NCBI GenBank assembly: GCA_023388175.1
Contig: JAEWGT010000003.1
Coordinates: 1 to 64,000 of the forward strand
Reading direction: 5' to 3'
Origin: Pseudomonadota bacterium
GTDB taxonomy: Bacteria > Pseudomonadota > Alphaproteobacteria > Rhizobiales > Devosiaceae
Length of the DNA: 64,000 bases
Part shown: positions 62,256-64,000 of the stretch, in pieces
Position numbering within the stretch: position 1 is the stretch's first letter
How the letters are laid out: each line of letters begins with the position of its first letter
Position numbers and translations under genes: made by a program
Notes under the pieces: generated by a model
Seen by the model: only the letters and a program-made list of their open reading frames with translations
What the model was told of the DNA's origin: nothing
Database searches by the model: none

Positions 62256-62305
62256 CAAAGCTGCATATCTTCTGGGCGTGTGCCTGCCCTGATTTGCTTC
62301 AGTGC

Positions 62306-62339
62306 GCGCGAATTTTGACCAATCGGAAAAAATTCGCGC
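62306..62339. promoter_or_regulatory. 11-bp inverted repeat upstream of the BMP importer
   Basis: GCGCGAATTTT (62306-62316) and AAAATTCGCGC (62329-62339) are perfect arms around 12 bp. TTGACC at 62315-62320 overlaps the first arm and could be a -35 box. An operator over the importer promoter is the simplest reading. A terminator is less likely, as there is no T-run. Confidence 0.5.
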
Positions 62340-62449
62340 AATCCCTCTTGCGGGCGAACCCATTGCACGGTTTTATCCGCTGTTAGCGCATTCAGTTTGT
62401 GCCTCGGGACGTGTTTCCGGTACTGATTGCGAGACAGGGAGACTAATCA

Positions 62450-63451
62450 ATGAAAATTTCGACCCTTACCAAGGCCGTCGCTTCTGGCGTTGCACTCAGC
62501 GCGCTGATGGCCGGTGCAGCCTTTGCCGATGGTGCGCTCGTTTATGACGGCGGCGGCAAGTTCGACAAGTCGTTCAACGAGGCTGCCTATATGGGCGCCG
62601 AGATGTTCAAGGCCGAAGGCGGCAATTACCAGGATCTGGAAATCTCGGGCGATGCCATGCGTGAGCAGGCCGTGCGCCAGTTCGCCTCGCGCGGCAACAA
62701 CCCGATCGTGCTGCCGGGCTTCTCCTGGGAAACCGCCCTGCGCGCTGTCGCGCCGGAATTCCCCGATACCAAGTTCACCATCATCGACTCCGTTGTCGAT
62801 CTGCCGAACGTTCAGTCGGTCGTGTTCAAGGAACATGAAGGCTCCTACCTCGTCGGCATTCTGGCTGCCATGCAGTCCGAGAGCGGCAAGATCGGTGTCA
62901 TCCCGGCCTTCAATTTCGACCTGCTCGAAGCCTTTGCCTGCGGTTACGCTCAGGGCGCCAAGTCGGTGAATCCCGATATCGAAGTGCTCGAAACCTATGT
63001 CGGCACCGGCTTTGATGCCTTCAACGACCCGGTCAAGGCGACCGAAGTTGCCAAGTCCCAGCTCGACCAGGGCGTCGACGTGGTCTTCCAGGTTGCCGGT
63101 GGTGCCGGTGCGGGCGTGCTGCAGGCTGCTGCCGACGCCGGCAAGTTCTCCATCGGCGTCGATTCCAACCAGAACCATCTGCACCCCGGTTCGGTCCTGA
63201 CCTCCATGCTCAAGAAGGTCGATGTTGCCACCTACAACGCCATGAAGGGCGTTGCTGATGGTACCTGGGAGCCGGGCGTGATCGTTCTGGGTCTGGCTGA
63301 AGGTGGCGTTGGTGCCGCGTTCGACGATAACAACGCCTCGCTCATCACTCCGGAAATGACTGCTGCGGTCGAGCAGGCAACTGCCGACATCATTTCGGGC
63401 GCCGTGACCGTTCACGACTTCCGCGACGACAAGCAGTGCCCGGCGCTCTAA
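62450..63451 (+). CDS. BMP family ABC transporter substrate-binding protein
   Basis: 333 residues. AGGGAGA precedes ATG at 62450. The signal peptide (about 1-26) ends near GAAFAD. The Bmp/PnrA fold is shown by ALVYDGGGKFDKSFNEAAYMGAEMF and by VVFQVAGGAGAGVLQAA. Members bind purine nucleosides or related compounds. It is followed 26 bp later by an ATPase gene of the same importer class, with the permeases presumably beyond the window. Confidence 0.93.
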   Translation: MKISTLTKAVASGVALSALMAGAAFADGALVYDGGGKFDKSFNEAAYMGAEMFKAEGGNYQDLEISGDAMREQAVRQFASRGNNPIVLPGFSWETALRAVAPEFPDTKFTIIDSVVDLPNVQSVVFKEHEGSYLVGILAAMQSESGKIGVIPAFNFDLLEAFACGYAQGAKSVNPDIEVLETYVGTGFDAFNDPVKATEVAKSQLDQGVDVVFQVAGGAGAGVLQAAADAGKFSIGVDSNQNHLHPGSVLTSMLKKVDVATYNAMKGVADGTWEPGVIVLGLAEGGVGAAFDDNNASLITPEMTAAVEQATADIISGAVTVHDFRDDKQCPAL

Positions 63452-63476
63452 AAATCGAAAGGGGTCAGGACTTAGC

Positions 63477-64000
63477 ATGACAAGTCTGAACCCGGAAAAC
63501 ACGCAGCGGTCCGAAGGGACCGCTGCGGCACCGCTCGCCATCGAGCTTATCGGCATCAACAAGCATTTTGGCCCGGTTCACGCCAACCGCGACATTGACC
63601 TCGCGGTCAGGCGCGGCACGGTGCATGGAATCGTGGGAGAGAACGGCGCCGGCAAATCGACGCTGATGTCGATTCTCTATGGCTTCTACACCGCCGATAG
63701 CGGCGAAATCCGCGTCAACGGTACGCCACAGACCATCACCGACAGCCGCCACGCATTGGCGCTCGGCATCGGCATGGTTCACCAGCACTTCATGCTGGTC
63801 GACAATTTCACGGTCCTCGAAAACGTCGTTCTCGGCGCCGAGGATTCCGCGCTCCTGCGCCCCACGCTCAACAAGGCGCGCGACCAGCTCAAGGCGTTGG
63901 CCCGCGACTATGGGCTGGAGGTCGATCCCGACGCCATCATCGAAAACCTTTCGGTGGGCCAGCAGCAGCGCGTGGAAATCCTCAAGGCGCTCTATCGCGG
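63477..64000 (+). CDS. ABC transporter ATP-binding protein of the BMP/nucleoside importer (partial)
   Basis: The first 174 codons of a gene that runs off the window. Walker A is GENGAGKST, the Q-loop is GMVHQHFMLVDNFTVLENV, and the signature is LSVGQQQRVEILKAL. By family and context it is the double-domain RbsA/NupA-type ATPase, of which only the first domain is visible. ATG at 63477 follows GAAAGGGG. The stop and second domain are outside the window. Confidence 0.93.
   Translation, partial: MTSLNPENTQRSEGTAAAPLAIELIGINKHFGPVHANRDIDLAVRRGTVHGIVGENGAGKSTLMSILYGFYTADSGEIRVNGTPQTITDSRHALALGIGMVHQHFMLVDNFTVLENVVLGAEDSALLRPTLNKARDQLKALARDYGLEVDPDAIIENLSVGQQQRVEILKALYR

Overview
The window looks like chromosomal DNA of an alphaproteobacterium of the Hyphomicrobiales, most likely close to Devosia/Pelagibacterium. 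The evidence is high GC, a class I lysyl-tRNA synthetase, a SAM-II riboswitch ahead of metZ, an AztD-type zinc metallochaperone, the TIGR02186-TauE pair, a PodJ-like polar scaffold and CtrA-type TTAA-N7-TTAA sites. The genus is inference. I saw no phage, plasmid, CRISPR array or intact insertion sequence.

Layout. (1) 1-5853: three large one-component regulators that join an alpha/beta-hydrolase to a LuxR-type HTH. Two are divergent paralogues with the order PAS-like, HTH, hydrolase and an Asp in the nucleophile position. The third has the reverse order and a degenerate nucleophile elbow. (2) 6116-18372: a long co-directional run of secreted, cysteine-containing, mostly unrecognised proteins, two with SH3b-like ends, plus a von Willebrand A protein, a two-TM DUF3137-like protein and LemA. 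An 18-bp palindrome separates it from the third regulator. This is the best candidate for an undescribed system. (3) 18459-23989: a 'ferric-type' ABC importer with a histidine phosphatase and an RpiR/SIS regulator, which together suggest phosphorylated organic substrates rather than iron. (4) 24102-31403: a zinc regulon around a Zur box: zur and a COG0523 GTPase on one side; znuC, znuB, znuA, an AztD-ZinT fusion and a second COG0523 GTPase on the other.

(5) 31483-42199: housekeeping genes: tRNA-Gly(CCC), dCTP deaminase, SAM-II riboswitch with metZ, a solute-binding protein, lysK, an HWE-type histidine kinase, an AAC(6')-like acetyltransferase, an S24 repressor with a DUF2087 partner, DUF952 and pyrD. 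(6) 42422-47306: a 1265-residue membrane protein (GH18-like, CE4 deacetylase, GT2 synthase), a P-loop sugar/nucleoside kinase and a small DUF6460-like protein. (7) 47566-52528: ligase-associated helicase and PdeM nuclease without their usual ligase and exonuclease partners, then TIGR02186 and TauE/SafE. (8) 52667-57458: PodJ-like scaffold, divergent LuxR response regulator and a VOC protein. (9) 57576-61338: a TelA-like three-gene operon. (10) 61552-64000: CoxG-like protein, a possible 40-aa membrane peptide and the start of a BMP/nucleoside-type ABC importer cut by the window edge.

Dispersed GC-rich imperfect palindromes occupy several gene junctions (about 32822, 34312, 46222, 47406, 50071, 57504). 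At least two lie directly against a start codon and appear to supply its ribosome binding site.
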